Shown here piece by piece: positions 53,662-62,783 of a stretch of DNA of 64,000 nucleotides; within the stretch, counting starts at the first letter, position 1; each line of letters begins with the position of its first letter. The DNA is from Planctomycetota bacterium (GTDB lineage Bacteria; Planctomycetota; Brocadiia; Brocadiales; Brocadiaceae), in NCBI GenBank assembly GCA_016873165.1, contig VGXV01000002.1, forward strand, positions 1 through 64,000. Direction: 5' to 3'. Both the position numbers and the translations under genes were made by a program. The notes under the pieces were generated by a model. The model was not told the origin of the DNA. It was given only the letters and a program-made list of their open reading frames with translations, and searched no databases.

Positions 53662-55446
53662 TTAAATATTTTTCCCCATGTGGGGCTCTGCCGCTTTATG
53701 GCTTCTGGCCTCAGACGTTTTCACAACGGGTTGGGAAATTCTTTGACCTTCCCCTGAGGGAGGTGTATGAATCGTATATGTCGTATAAGGAATTTCCCAA
53801 TTATAGGTGTTGCACGCTTCCAATGCGATTTTTTGAATGATTCTGGAAAGTTTGTAATAGTCTTTTGCAACCCTTCCTGAAAATTCCGCATAAATTAAGT
53901 AGTCAAGGGAAGAATCCCCCACCTCTTTAAACTCCACATTAAGATTCCCGATGTCCTCTCCATAGCCCTCATCGATCAGCCCGGATTTTACCGCCTCTTT
54001 CAGTTTAGGGGGAATTTCTTTTATAAATATTGACTGATAGCGGTAATCAATGCCGAAGGTCACCCGGACACTAAAATTTTTGGAGAGGTTGAGGGGGTTT
54101 TGGTTCAAAAATTCTGACGTGGGATACGTTTTATAACTGCCCCCGGCAATCACCATCTGCACTATTTCAGGAGTTTGGGCGACTACCCTGCCGAATGTTC
54201 CGTCTGCAAGGATAAGCCAGTCGTTTTCTTTGCAGGGAAACCATGGTTCATCCGGATGATACGGACGCGATCTGATGTCTTTAAGGTCCCGTATGGGAAT
54301 CCTGAGCATCCCACCCTTCAAATCCGGATTAACCAGTTGTGTATAAAGACGCAACGAAACCACCTTCCAGGGGAGGCCGTTGTATATTACCCGCTCATTT
54401 TCCTTCACTGTGCCGAGGTTTAATAAAAGGGTTCCCTGTTCATAAAAACGGGGAAGTGTTTGTTTTGCCGTCCAAATAAGCCCTATTATGAAAATAAACG
54501 CAATTCCCAGGAGCACCCAATCACCGCAAATATACAGCACAAACAACAACGCACCCATAGCAAGAACAAAGGTAAAAATGTGATACAGAACCTCAGTCAG
54601 GCGGACGTAAAACGAACCCGCTACCGTCTTGTGAATTGAACTTCCCCGGTAGATATGCCTGTGAGCGTAACGGAGCAGAAAGAATACGAACAAAAATGAG
54701 AATACAGACAGGACAAAGTTTCTTCCCCGGCTTTTAAAAAATACCTCCATGATACTTTTACCCGATTCAAGAAAAGATTTTCTTTCTCTCTGTTTATCAG
54801 CCAATTGATATTTTGCCACGGTAAGCCGGCTTGAAATCTGTTTTCCTTTGTTGTTCCAATCATTTTCCAATTCTATCAGTTGGTCTTTGAGATACTCATC
54901 CTTGGAGACACCCGCAAGTTTGCGGATATTATCGAGGGCATTTTTTACCCGTGATATCTGCTTTTCATAGTACGATACCTGCGTGCGCAGATTTTCAATT
55001 AACCGGGGACGGGAGGTTATATTTTTCAAGTCATTAATGAGAGGACCTATCAGTGTCTGGAGTTCTTCTTTCCAATCAAAACGTTTTTGAGGTTTTTCAT
55101 AAAATGTCTCCATATCCAACCCAGTGACTATTTCCTCAAAATTTACCCTGAGCGTCTCCAATCGTTCATTGAGTTTATCAATTTCTTTCGCTAGTTCCAG
55201 TCTCTCTTCACTGGTTTCCGCTTCCCGGATTTTTATCTTTTTGTCTTCAATTTCTTTCCCTAATTCCTTTATTACCTGAACAACGCCGGTAAGGGCATCT
55301 ACTGTATTTTCCTCCTGTGTGGCAACAGGTTCTCCGGACACGTGAAGTTCCTGATTTTTCGTTTCGGCGCATAAAAAGGCATGTTTTGAAAAAAGGAAAA
55401 CCGTGGCAATAACCCAGAAGATGGCCAGATTTGTTCGTGTTTTCAT
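53662..55446 (-). CDS. MscS family mechanosensitive channel
   Basis: About 594 residues with a signal peptide (KTRTNLAIFWVIATVFLFSKHAF, start of the processed form). A coiled-coil periplasmic region (about 40-240) is followed by membrane helices (about 265-350) and a MscS-like pore/beta domain with a long C-terminal cytosolic part (VRVTFGIDYRYQS, then EIPYTTYTIHTPPSGEGQ). It should release osmolytes or ions under membrane tension. The 30-codon extension upstream of ATG 55446 has no family features. With the GT2 synthase gene ending 80 bases before, the two are likely one transcript with the PAS-GGDEF gene. Confidence 0.8.
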   Translation of the reverse strand: MKTRTNLAIFWVIATVFLFSKHAFLCAETKNQELHVSGEPVATQEENTVDALTGVVQVIKELGKEIEDKKIKIREAETSEERLELAKEIDKLNERLETLRVNFEEIVTGLDMETFYEKPQKRFDWKEELQTLIGPLINDLKNITSRPRLIENLRTQVSYYEKQISRVKNALDNIRKLAGVSKDEYLKDQLIELENDWNNKGKQISSRLTVAKYQLADKQRERKSFLESGKSIMEVFFKSRGRNFVLSVFSFLFVFFLLRYAHRHIYRGSSIHKTVAGSFYVRLTEVLYHIFTFVLAMGALLFVLYICGDWVLLGIAFIFIIGLIWTAKQTLPRFYEQGTLLLNLGTVKENERVIYNGLPWKVVSLRLYTQLVNPDLKGGMLRIPIRDLKDIRSRPYHPDEPWFPCKENDWLILADGTFGRVVAQTPEIVQMVIAGGSYKTYPTSEFLNQNPLNLSKNFSVRVTFGIDYRYQSIFIKEIPPKLKEAVKSGLIDEGYGEDIGNLNVEFKEVGDSSLDYLIYAEFSGRVAKDYYKLSRIIQKIALEACNTYNWEIPYTTYTIHTPPSGEGQRISQPVVKTSEARSHKAAEPHMGKNI

Positions 55447-55526
55447 TGTGTTTCCATAGCCTCCGATTGTTTCATACTGAAGACCTGATTTGTTTTGCAA
55501 AGAAATGCAGATCGGGCGCTGTATTT

Positions 55527-57053
55527 TCAACATTTTATATATTTGCGAAAAGCTTGCAGAAAAGAAAGCATTCCAACATAAAAAAAACCTATTGCGTATA
55601 TCAGCAAAAAAGGGCCGAAAATGAATCTCTTATCGCTCGTGTATTGCATGAACCCTACACAACAATATACACTGAGGAGTATTTCAACAACAAAGGTTGA
55701 CTTTAATGGCAGCGTGTAATCTTTTGCCATTTTATTTCTTCCCTGTTTTACCACGCCATACTTTGGTGTTCTGAGAAAATCACTCTTTATGCGTAATAAA
55801 GCTTCAATAACGGCTTTTGTGTTATTAATAGCAATGCCACAGCCTAAAAACATGAGCACAGGAATAAAAAGACACCTTTTCCACCAATCTTTATATGCTA
55901 TTTTCTGGGATATAATGTAAAGAAATGAGGGGGCAAGAACTCCCAGGAACATGAGGAAAAAGAAAACCATCATGGGAACGGAGGTTGGGATTGTGACTGA
56001 TTTCAGGAGCAAAATCAGCGGCAGCGACAATACGGCAAGAATACACATCATCGGATGCACCATGTATTGTGTAAGATGCATTGTGGCTTCAATTTTCTTT
56101 ATGAGGGTATCGTGTGTATTGAACAAACGAGGCAAAATTTTTATGGCTGTCTGTATCGAACCTTTTGCCCATCGATGTTGCTGGGATTTATAGGCGTTGA
56201 TATCTACCGGAAGCTCGGAAGGAGCCACCACGTTAATGAGATATTTTGTTTTCCATCCTTTTAGCTGCGCCCTGTATGACAAATCTAAATCTTCCGTCAA
56301 AGTATCGGCATGCCATCCGCCGGCATCAAAGATTGCTTCTTTCCGCCACATGCCTGCGGTACCATTAAAGTTCATATAAAGTCCGTTCCACGTCCTTGCG
56401 CCTTGTTCAATTACAAAGTGACCATCAATACCGATGCTCTGCGCTTTCGACAAGAGAGAATAATCTCCGTTTACATGCCCCCAGCGTGCCTGGATCAGCG
56501 CAACTTTTTCCTTTTCATAAAAGAACGGTATCATTTTATAGAAAAAATCTTTCCCGGGAATAAAATCAGCATCGAAGATTGCCAGAAACTCGCCTTCCGC
56601 CACTTCAAGGCCGCTATTTAATGCGCCTGCCTTAAAGCCGCTCCGGTCGTTTCTCCGTATGCACTTTATATTGAAACCCTTTGATTTGTAGGTATTGACG
56701 AGACTATCAACTATCGTTTTCGTTTCATCCTGAGAATCATCAAGTATCTGCACCTCATGAAGCACCTGAGGGTAATCAATATTTACAACCGCATGGATTA
56801 ACCGTTCTATTACATTTCGTTCATTATAGATAGGCAGTTGCGTGGTGACTTTCGGCAGGCTATCCTGTCCGTGTGTTGACCAGAATTTTTCAAGATATTC
56901 TGAATTTTGTAATAATTCCTTCTTGTTCTTTCGCAAAAAAAGAAAAACCATGTAATAATTGTTTATTCCGTAAAGAAAAAGCCACATCGTGGCAGGGCCA
57001 TACAAAACAAGTATTAAGACAAAAAATATTTTCCCCACATGAATATGATGCAT
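55527..57053 (-). CDS. Processive GT2 family glycan synthase (CSLA/glucomannan-type)
   Basis: 508 residues. An N-terminal membrane segment (about 8-40) is followed by a GT2 domain with VTTQLPIYNERNVIERLI, the donor motif DDSQDE (Asp105), DADF (Asp161/Asp163), TED (253-255) and QQHRW (291-295), the full D,D,D,QxxRW set of processive synthases. Four or five C-terminal helices follow. It resembles plant CSLA/CSLC-like and bacterial beta-mannan/glucan synthases rather than BcsA, and it has no PilZ domain. The polymer cannot be named from sequence. It is the first gene of the minus-strand unit with mscS-like and PAS-GGDEF genes. Confidence 0.88.
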   Translation of the reverse strand: MHHIHVGKIFFVLILVLYGPATMWLFLYGINNYYMVFLFLRKNKKELLQNSEYLEKFWSTHGQDSLPKVTTQLPIYNERNVIERLIHAVVNIDYPQVLHEVQILDDSQDETKTIVDSLVNTYKSKGFNIKCIRRNDRSGFKAGALNSGLEVAEGEFLAIFDADFIPGKDFFYKMIPFFYEKEKVALIQARWGHVNGDYSLLSKAQSIGIDGHFVIEQGARTWNGLYMNFNGTAGMWRKEAIFDAGGWHADTLTEDLDLSYRAQLKGWKTKYLINVVAPSELPVDINAYKSQQHRWAKGSIQTAIKILPRLFNTHDTLIKKIEATMHLTQYMVHPMMCILAVLSLPLILLLKSVTIPTSVPMMVFFFLMFLGVLAPSFLYIISQKIAYKDWWKRCLFIPVLMFLGCGIAINNTKAVIEALLRIKSDFLRTPKYGVVKQGRNKMAKDYTLPLKSTFVVEILLSVYCCVGFMQYTSDKRFIFGPFLLIYAIGFFYVGMLSFLQAFRKYIKC

Positions 57054-57281
57054 ATCCGTTAATTCCCATAACTCCGCAATAAGATGAAGAAATTACTGTT
57101 TCATGACTTTCAAAAAGACACTAATAATGTAAGTTGTTTTAGGATTAAATGCAATAGTGCACTCTTAATTCATAAATATTGTATTGATATTAAGATAAAA
57201 GAAGCAACTACTATTTTTTGTTTGTTGATAAATAAGCCGCTGTTCATTACAAATAACAATTAAAAATTTTTCAGAAAAAGC

Positions 57282-57309
57282 TTGCAATTTTATTCAGTTC
57301 TGCTTTAAT
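57282..57309 (+). promoter_or_regulatory. Possible sigma70-type promoter for the HDOD kinase gene
   Basis: TTGCAA (57,282) and TTTAAT (57,304-57,309) are spaced by 16 bases, a moderate match. The 312-base gap between the two divergent genes is AT-rich and holds nothing else that I can identify. Confidence 0.35.
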
Positions 57310-57365
57310 ACCAGCTAAGTCTAAATGTAGAAACGATTTCTGATTATTTTTACCGACGTTTGCAA

Positions 57366-59501
57366 ATGCCTCCTGCCATAGATCAAACAGCACAAACTAT
57401 CTTGAATGAATTGCACGGATTTAAGCCGCCGTCGCTGCCTCATAATCTGCTGCATTTGCTGCGTGCCTGTCAGAAAAAAGACACACCATTTCAGGAAATA
57501 GCAGAACTTATCCGCAGAGATGCCGCCATCTGTGTAAATGTAATAAGTCTTGCCAATTCGGCTCTATACGGACATCGAAGGGAGATAACCAGCATCGACA
57601 AAGCTTTGGTGGTGCTTGGCATAGAAACACTGAAGACAATTGCGATGACAACTGCCGTTCATCAGTTTTTTTCAAATTTTAATGCAGATCGAATCCACAT
57701 TCTCAAGACATTTTGGCATCGTTCGCTTACCAGCGCAATGCTCGCAAAATCCTTGTCTGCATTGACAGGATACAACTGTCCTGATGAAGCGTACCTGACC
57801 GGCCTTTTACATAACATAGGCCAACTCATCTTGATAAGCTGCTATACGGAGAGATATGAGGAGATTATCCGCCGTGTGAAAAATGAAGAAGAGCTTGTTA
57901 TGAATGAAAAAAAAGACTTGGGCATTACTCACAGTGAAGTGGGCTTTTGGCTCGTAAATGACTGGAATCTGGAGAGTTTTGCTGCGGATGCTATCTTATA
58001 TCACCACGAACCTGCGAATTCCATTTTAGACGCACACCACCTTGTAAAAATCGTTAATCTGGCAAGCTTGCTCAGCAGCGAGAATGCCGCAAACCGGCAA
58101 TCAGTTGTTGAAACAGCAGATTACTTATTCGGGCTGACTGCTCCAATGGCCAAAGAAATTATCGACAGAACAGAAAGGGAAGTGCGGCTCATCGCAAATT
58201 CAATGGATATTGCCGGAGAAAAAAATACAAACGCAAAAACGACTGAAAACACAGACCAAAACAAACTTGCACAGCTTGCGGAAGAAGTAAAGAATTTCAG
58301 TCTTATAAGTTCTGCCAGGAACCAGCTTCAACAGGCCATGAACAAGACAGATCTGCCGGGTCACATCAGGATTGCCCTTAAGCTTTTGTTCGGATTGAAC
58401 AATTGCCAGATATTTCTCTACGACGCCTCTGCCAATGTGGTAAAAGTCACTCTTCACAGGAATGACAAGGAACCTGAACAAAAGAAACCCGGGGAAATTT
58501 CAATCTCCGTTGAGCCAAACAGGAGTATTGTCACTAATGCGCTGTTACAAAACCGCATAATTTCATCGTTAACGGACAATTTTTCCAAACTGAGCATTGT
58601 TGACCGGCAACTTATACGATTATCACACTCTGACGGAATAGTATGCCTGCCGTTATCAGTAAACAACGAATTCATTGGAGTATTGGTTATCGGCATTGAT
58701 AAAAACTATCACATCCGCCATAATGGCCAACAACGGTTACTTGAGTTCTTCGCGGCAGAAGCGGGATTATTCATCAGGAAGCTTGAATCCGGAATCCCTG
58801 ACCAAAAATCCGCCTCAAATATTGAATTTCGTGAGTTGTCAAAAAAGGTAAGAGAAATAATTCATGAAGCCAGCAACCCTTTAAGCATTATTAAAATCTA
58901 CCTAGAAACGCTGTGCCATAAATTGGGAGCCGATTCGAACGCTCAAAAAGAGTTGCAGATTATAAAAGAGGAAATTGACCGGACAGGCAAGATTCTTCTG
59001 AGATTTTCCGACGTTAATTCCGGCGCTATTGAAAATGACGGTATCGATGTAAACAAATTGATTAGTGACACATTTCTTATTTTTAAACAATCCTTATTTA
59101 TCACCCATAACATCGGGTGCCAGCTTACCCTCGATAAATCAATGCCGCTTGTTCAAACCGACGGCACTGCCCTGAAACAGGCATTGATAAATCTGCTGAA
59201 AAATGCGGTAGAAGCGCTGCCGAAAGGAGGAAAAATACATGTGACAACGAATAATGACATCACTATCGATGGCAAGCCTTTTTTCGAAATAGTCGTTGAG
59301 GATAACGGACCGGGCATACCGGAACATATCCTTCGGAACATCTTTAAGCCGCTGCAAAGCACAAAAGGAGAAAATCACTCCGGACTTGGACTGAGTATTG
59401 TAAAGAACCTGGTGTCTTCCATGAACGGATTTATTCATTGCCGAAGTTCAAAAACCGGAACTGAATTTATACTCCATCTGCCGAGGCGGACGGTCAAATA
59501 A
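57366..59501 (+). CDS. HDOD-GAF histidine kinase
   Basis: 711 residues, cytosolic. An N-terminal HDOD domain (about 5-215: FKPPSLPHNLLHLL, VISLANSALYG, TGLLHNIGQL) is followed by a GAF-like domain (about 325-470). A HisKA-like helix has His500 in IIHEASNPLSI, and the HATPase_c domain shows INLLKNAVEALPKGG, DNGPGIP and SGLGLSIVKNL. HDOD is a regulatory, usually non-catalytic relative of HD hydrolases. ATG 57366 is preferred to TTG 57360. The response regulator gene is 62 bases downstream on the same strand and is the natural partner. No membrane segments are present. Confidence 0.9.
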   Translation: MPPAIDQTAQTILNELHGFKPPSLPHNLLHLLRACQKKDTPFQEIAELIRRDAAICVNVISLANSALYGHRREITSIDKALVVLGIETLKTIAMTTAVHQFFSNFNADRIHILKTFWHRSLTSAMLAKSLSALTGYNCPDEAYLTGLLHNIGQLILISCYTERYEEIIRRVKNEEELVMNEKKDLGITHSEVGFWLVNDWNLESFAADAILYHHEPANSILDAHHLVKIVNLASLLSSENAANRQSVVETADYLFGLTAPMAKEIIDRTEREVRLIANSMDIAGEKNTNAKTTENTDQNKLAQLAEEVKNFSLISSARNQLQQAMNKTDLPGHIRIALKLLFGLNNCQIFLYDASANVVKVTLHRNDKEPEQKKPGEISISVEPNRSIVTNALLQNRIISSLTDNFSKLSIVDRQLIRLSHSDGIVCLPLSVNNEFIGVLVIGIDKNYHIRHNGQQRLLEFFAAEAGLFIRKLESGIPDQKSASNIEFRELSKKVREIIHEASNPLSIIKIYLETLCHKLGADSNAQKELQIIKEEIDRTGKILLRFSDVNSGAIENDGIDVNKLISDTFLIFKQSLFITHNIGCQLTLDKSMPLVQTDGTALKQALINLLKNAVEALPKGGKIHVTTNNDITIDGKPFFEIVVEDNGPGIPEHILRNIFKPLQSTKGENHSGLGLSIVKNLVSSMNGFIHCRSSKTGTEFILHLPRRTVK

Positions 59502-59563
59502 AAAGTGACACAGACAGTAGCTGTCGCATAAAAATTACTGCTTGGATGAAAAGGGCATAATAC

Positions 59564-61741
59564 ATGATCTCACAACCAATATATCAACATTTAACTGCTG
59601 GAAATGATTTTTGTGAAATGCAGGTTCTGGTAGTTGATGACGATCCAAAAATGTTGGAAGGCGTTAGGCAGCTTTTGGAAATTCACCGGTATTCCGTCTC
59701 CACTGCTGAAGGCGGCGCCCAGGCCTGCCTGGAACTTTTAAAAAAATCATATGATGTTTTATTGCTTGACCTTCATCTCGATGGCATATCCGGCTATGAT
59801 GTTATGGAATTTATAAAAGACAATTCAATAAAAACACCTGTCATCGTGATAAGCGGGAACTCATCTTTTGCTTCCGTCAGCAAAGCAATGCAAATGGGCG
59901 CTCTTGACTACATTAAAAAGCCATATGATCCAGAGGAATTGCTCATAACGATTAAAAATACAACATCCAAAAAACAGCTTGAAGAGATAAACACAAAAAT
60001 GCAGCGTCAGTTGAAGAAATCCGAAGCGCTTCACCGGTATATCGTTAATAACTCTCCGGACATAATTTGCACACTCAACCACGAAGGCCGGATCATGTTT
60101 ATAAATTCTAAAATTGAGAAATTTTTAGAATATAAACCGCATGAACTTATAGGGAAACAATACTCCGAAATTGTTAATCCCGATGATATCGAAAAATTAA
60201 ATTTATTTGTAAAAGAAAAAATATTGCACAATCCGGGAGATTATCAACCCGATAAAATAGAGGTGCGCCTTGTTCCGAAAGGAAATTATTTTCAAAGCCG
60301 TTTTTTTGAGCTTACGCTATTCCCTATTGAATTGAATTCTCTGGGATTTCAGCCAAAGTCTGCCAATGAAAAATTATTCGGCATCTATGCAATCGTCCAC
60401 GACATTACCGAGAGAAAAGAAGCGAAAGAATATATACATTTTCAAGCCTGCCACGACTTATTAACAAAATTACCGAATCGGGCATTTTTCGAAGACAGGG
60501 GACGCATTGCCATAAGCAGAACAAATCAAAATAACTGCACTGTTGGCGTAATGTTTCTTGATCTGGACAGATTTAAAGTCATCAACGATTCACTTGGTCA
60601 TGCAATGGGAGACCGGCTACTTCAATCCGTAACGAACAGACTTGAATCCTGTTTGCGAAAATATGATACGTTATCACGTTTTGGCGCCGATGAATTTATG
60701 CTGCTGCTCCCGGAAATAAGTTCCCGTGAAAATGCCGAGCATGTGGCATTGAAAATTATCGATATAATGCGCGAACCCTTTATGCTTGGCAATCAGGAAA
60801 TCTTTGTTGATATCACCATCGGTATTTCTATTTTACCTGATGGCGGAGAAACAATTGAACAACTTATTCAAGATGCTGAAATTGCAATGTACCACGCAAA
60901 AAGCCGGGGGAAAAAGGGAATTCAGTTCTATGACAAGGAAATGAATGCTTCCAGCCCTCACCGTTTAGTGATGGAAAGAGATCTGAGAAGGGCTTTGAAG
61001 AACAATGAGTTTGAAATTTCCTATCAACCGCAAATAGCTCTGAATAGCGGAAGGATAATTGGCTTTGAGGCCCTTGCCCGGTGGAATCATCCGGAAAAAG
61101 GAAAAATTCGCCCCATAGAGTTTATTCCTATCGCCGAAGAAACAAGATTGATAGAAGATTTAGGTGAATGGGTGCTGCGCAACGCATGTTCTGAAGCACT
61201 GGAGTGGATAAAAAAAGGCTACGATATGATTCGTCTGTCAATTAATATTTCTCCCATGCAGATTGAAAATCCCCGTTTTGTGGAAAAATTTCTGCATATA
61301 CTTGACATATGCAAGTTTCCCGGGAAAAATATGGAAATTGAGCTGACAGAAAGCATATTAATGACCGACCTTGAGCGCATGGCCCACATACTGAATCAAC
61401 TTCATAAACACGCAATAACAGTCGCCATAGACGACTTCGGCATCGGTTATTCATCATTATCCTATATACAAAAACTACCAATCCATACGCTCAAGATTGA
61501 TCAATCATTTATGCACAGCATAAAAAACGAAACAGATGAATCCTGCCTCGTTAACGCAATAATTGCTATGGGAAAAGGACTCAATTTGAACACCGTTGCT
61601 GAAGGCGTAGAAACCATGACTCAGATTAAATACTTACAGAATCTTGGTTGTCATGCTGTGCAGGGATATTATTTTGGAGAACCACGTTCAGGTCAAAAAT
61701 GTTTTGACCTGTTAACAGAAACCACGTTTGTTACATCTTAA
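59564..61741 (+). CDS. Response regulator with PAS, GGDEF and EAL domains
   Basis: 725 residues. Receiver (about 21-135) with phospho-acceptor Asp69 (LLLDLHLDG), PAS (about 155-285), GGDEF (about 300-455) with signature GADEF (374-378), and EAL (about 475-715) with intact FEALARW (Glu502) and DDFGIGYSSL. The EAL domain looks catalytic, so c-di-GMP hydrolysis is likely; the Ala in GADEF makes synthesis less certain. Phosphorylation by the upstream HDOD kinase would set its activity, and the nearest obvious c-di-GMP target is BcsA with its PilZ domain. AAAAGGG nine bases before ATG 59564 supports the start. Confidence 0.93.
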   Translation: MISQPIYQHLTAGNDFCEMQVLVVDDDPKMLEGVRQLLEIHRYSVSTAEGGAQACLELLKKSYDVLLLDLHLDGISGYDVMEFIKDNSIKTPVIVISGNSSFASVSKAMQMGALDYIKKPYDPEELLITIKNTTSKKQLEEINTKMQRQLKKSEALHRYIVNNSPDIICTLNHEGRIMFINSKIEKFLEYKPHELIGKQYSEIVNPDDIEKLNLFVKEKILHNPGDYQPDKIEVRLVPKGNYFQSRFFELTLFPIELNSLGFQPKSANEKLFGIYAIVHDITERKEAKEYIHFQACHDLLTKLPNRAFFEDRGRIAISRTNQNNCTVGVMFLDLDRFKVINDSLGHAMGDRLLQSVTNRLESCLRKYDTLSRFGADEFMLLLPEISSRENAEHVALKIIDIMREPFMLGNQEIFVDITIGISILPDGGETIEQLIQDAEIAMYHAKSRGKKGIQFYDKEMNASSPHRLVMERDLRRALKNNEFEISYQPQIALNSGRIIGFEALARWNHPEKGKIRPIEFIPIAEETRLIEDLGEWVLRNACSEALEWIKKGYDMIRLSINISPMQIENPRFVEKFLHILDICKFPGKNMEIELTESILMTDLERMAHILNQLHKHAITVAIDDFGIGYSSLSYIQKLPIHTLKIDQSFMHSIKNETDESCLVNAIIAMGKGLNLNTVAEGVETMTQIKYLQNLGCHAVQGYYFGEPRSGQKCFDLLTETTFVTS

Positions 61742-61752
61742 GCTACTTTTGC

Positions 61753-61780
61753 TTGACACCCAAGCCTCTTTTGTTATAAT
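61753..61780 (+). promoter_or_regulatory. Near-consensus sigma70 promoter for argB
   Basis: TTGACA (61,753-61,758) and TATAAT (61,775-61,780) are both exact consensus, with a 16-base spacer. It lies just after the GGDEF-EAL stop codon and about 60 bases before argB. Confidence 0.8.
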
Positions 61781-61841
61781 CAGCCCCTTGTTTTCATTTT
61801 ACTAAACGATGCTTTTTTATAACATTAATGACAAAATATTC

Positions 61842-62729
61842 ATGGAAACTGCTATTCAAAAAGCCGGCATACTTTTAGAGGCTCTCCCTTATATTAAACG
61901 CTTCAAGGATAAAATTATTATTATCAAATTTGGTGGAAGCGCCATGTCGGACGAGAAAATTCTCACGAATGTACTGCAGGATACGGTATTTATGAAAACG
62001 GTCGGCATGATGCCAATCCTGGTGCATGGCGGAGGACCGCATATCAGCAAGGAAATGGAAAAAAGAGGATTACAGCCAAAATTTGTTGAAGGGCACCGTA
62101 TTACAGACCGTGACACCCTTGAAATAGCAAAAGACGTCCTTATTAACCGGATAGGGGCTTCCATGGTGAGAAAAATCTCAGAAATGGGGAATGATGCGGC
62201 CTGTGTGTGGGAAGACGGATATTGCCCGATTACCGCGGAAAAACATTATATAGAAGTAAAAGAAGAAGACGGCACCATAAAACAACTTGATATCGGGTAT
62301 GTGGGGAAAGTAATATCGATTGTCAGAGAAAAATTTTTAAGCTTATGCAGCGAGTGCACAATACCAATCGTTCCACCCCTGGCAAAAGGAAATGACGGAG
62401 AAATATATAACATCAACGCGGATAGCGTCGCGGCTTTTATTGCGAAGGCGCTGGGCGCGGAAAAACTTGTGTTTTTATCAAATACTCATGGTATTATGAC
62501 AAGACCGAACGATGAAACTTCTTTTGTTTCCACTTTACATGAAGACGAGATACATTCGCTTATTAGGAAAAAAATTATCAGCGGAGGAATGCTTCCCAAG
62601 GTATTCGCCTGCATTGCCGCCGTAAAAGCAGGGGTAAAGAAAGCTCATATTATTAACGGACAACTCCCCCATGCTCTCCTGCTGGAAATTTTTACCGATA
62701 AAGGGGTGGGAACTCAGATTATTGTGTAA
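61842..62729 (+). CDS. argB: N-acetylglutamate kinase
   Basis: Phosphorylates N-acetylglutamate, the second step of the acetylated arginine pathway. 295 residues, the normal length. The amino acid kinase fold shows IIIKFGGSAM, ILVHGGGPHISKEM, AKGNDGEIYNINADSVAAFIA and KIISGGMLPK. The frame reaches upstream to 61809, but ATG 61842 (METAIQKAGILLEALPYIKRF) is the family start. No strong ribosome-binding site is visible. It heads the argB-argD unit. Confidence 0.96.
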   Translation: METAIQKAGILLEALPYIKRFKDKIIIIKFGGSAMSDEKILTNVLQDTVFMKTVGMMPILVHGGGPHISKEMEKRGLQPKFVEGHRITDRDTLEIAKDVLINRIGASMVRKISEMGNDAACVWEDGYCPITAEKHYIEVKEEDGTIKQLDIGYVGKVISIVREKFLSLCSECTIPIVPPLAKGNDGEIYNINADSVAAFIAKALGAEKLVFLSNTHGIMTRPNDETSFVSTLHEDEIHSLIRKKIISGGMLPKVFACIAAVKAGVKKAHIINGQLPHALLLEIFTDKGVGTQIIV

Positions 62730-62783
62730 TAACGGTATTTGTTTTTTATTTTTATAGCACCTTTACGAAATGATTTTACTGTA

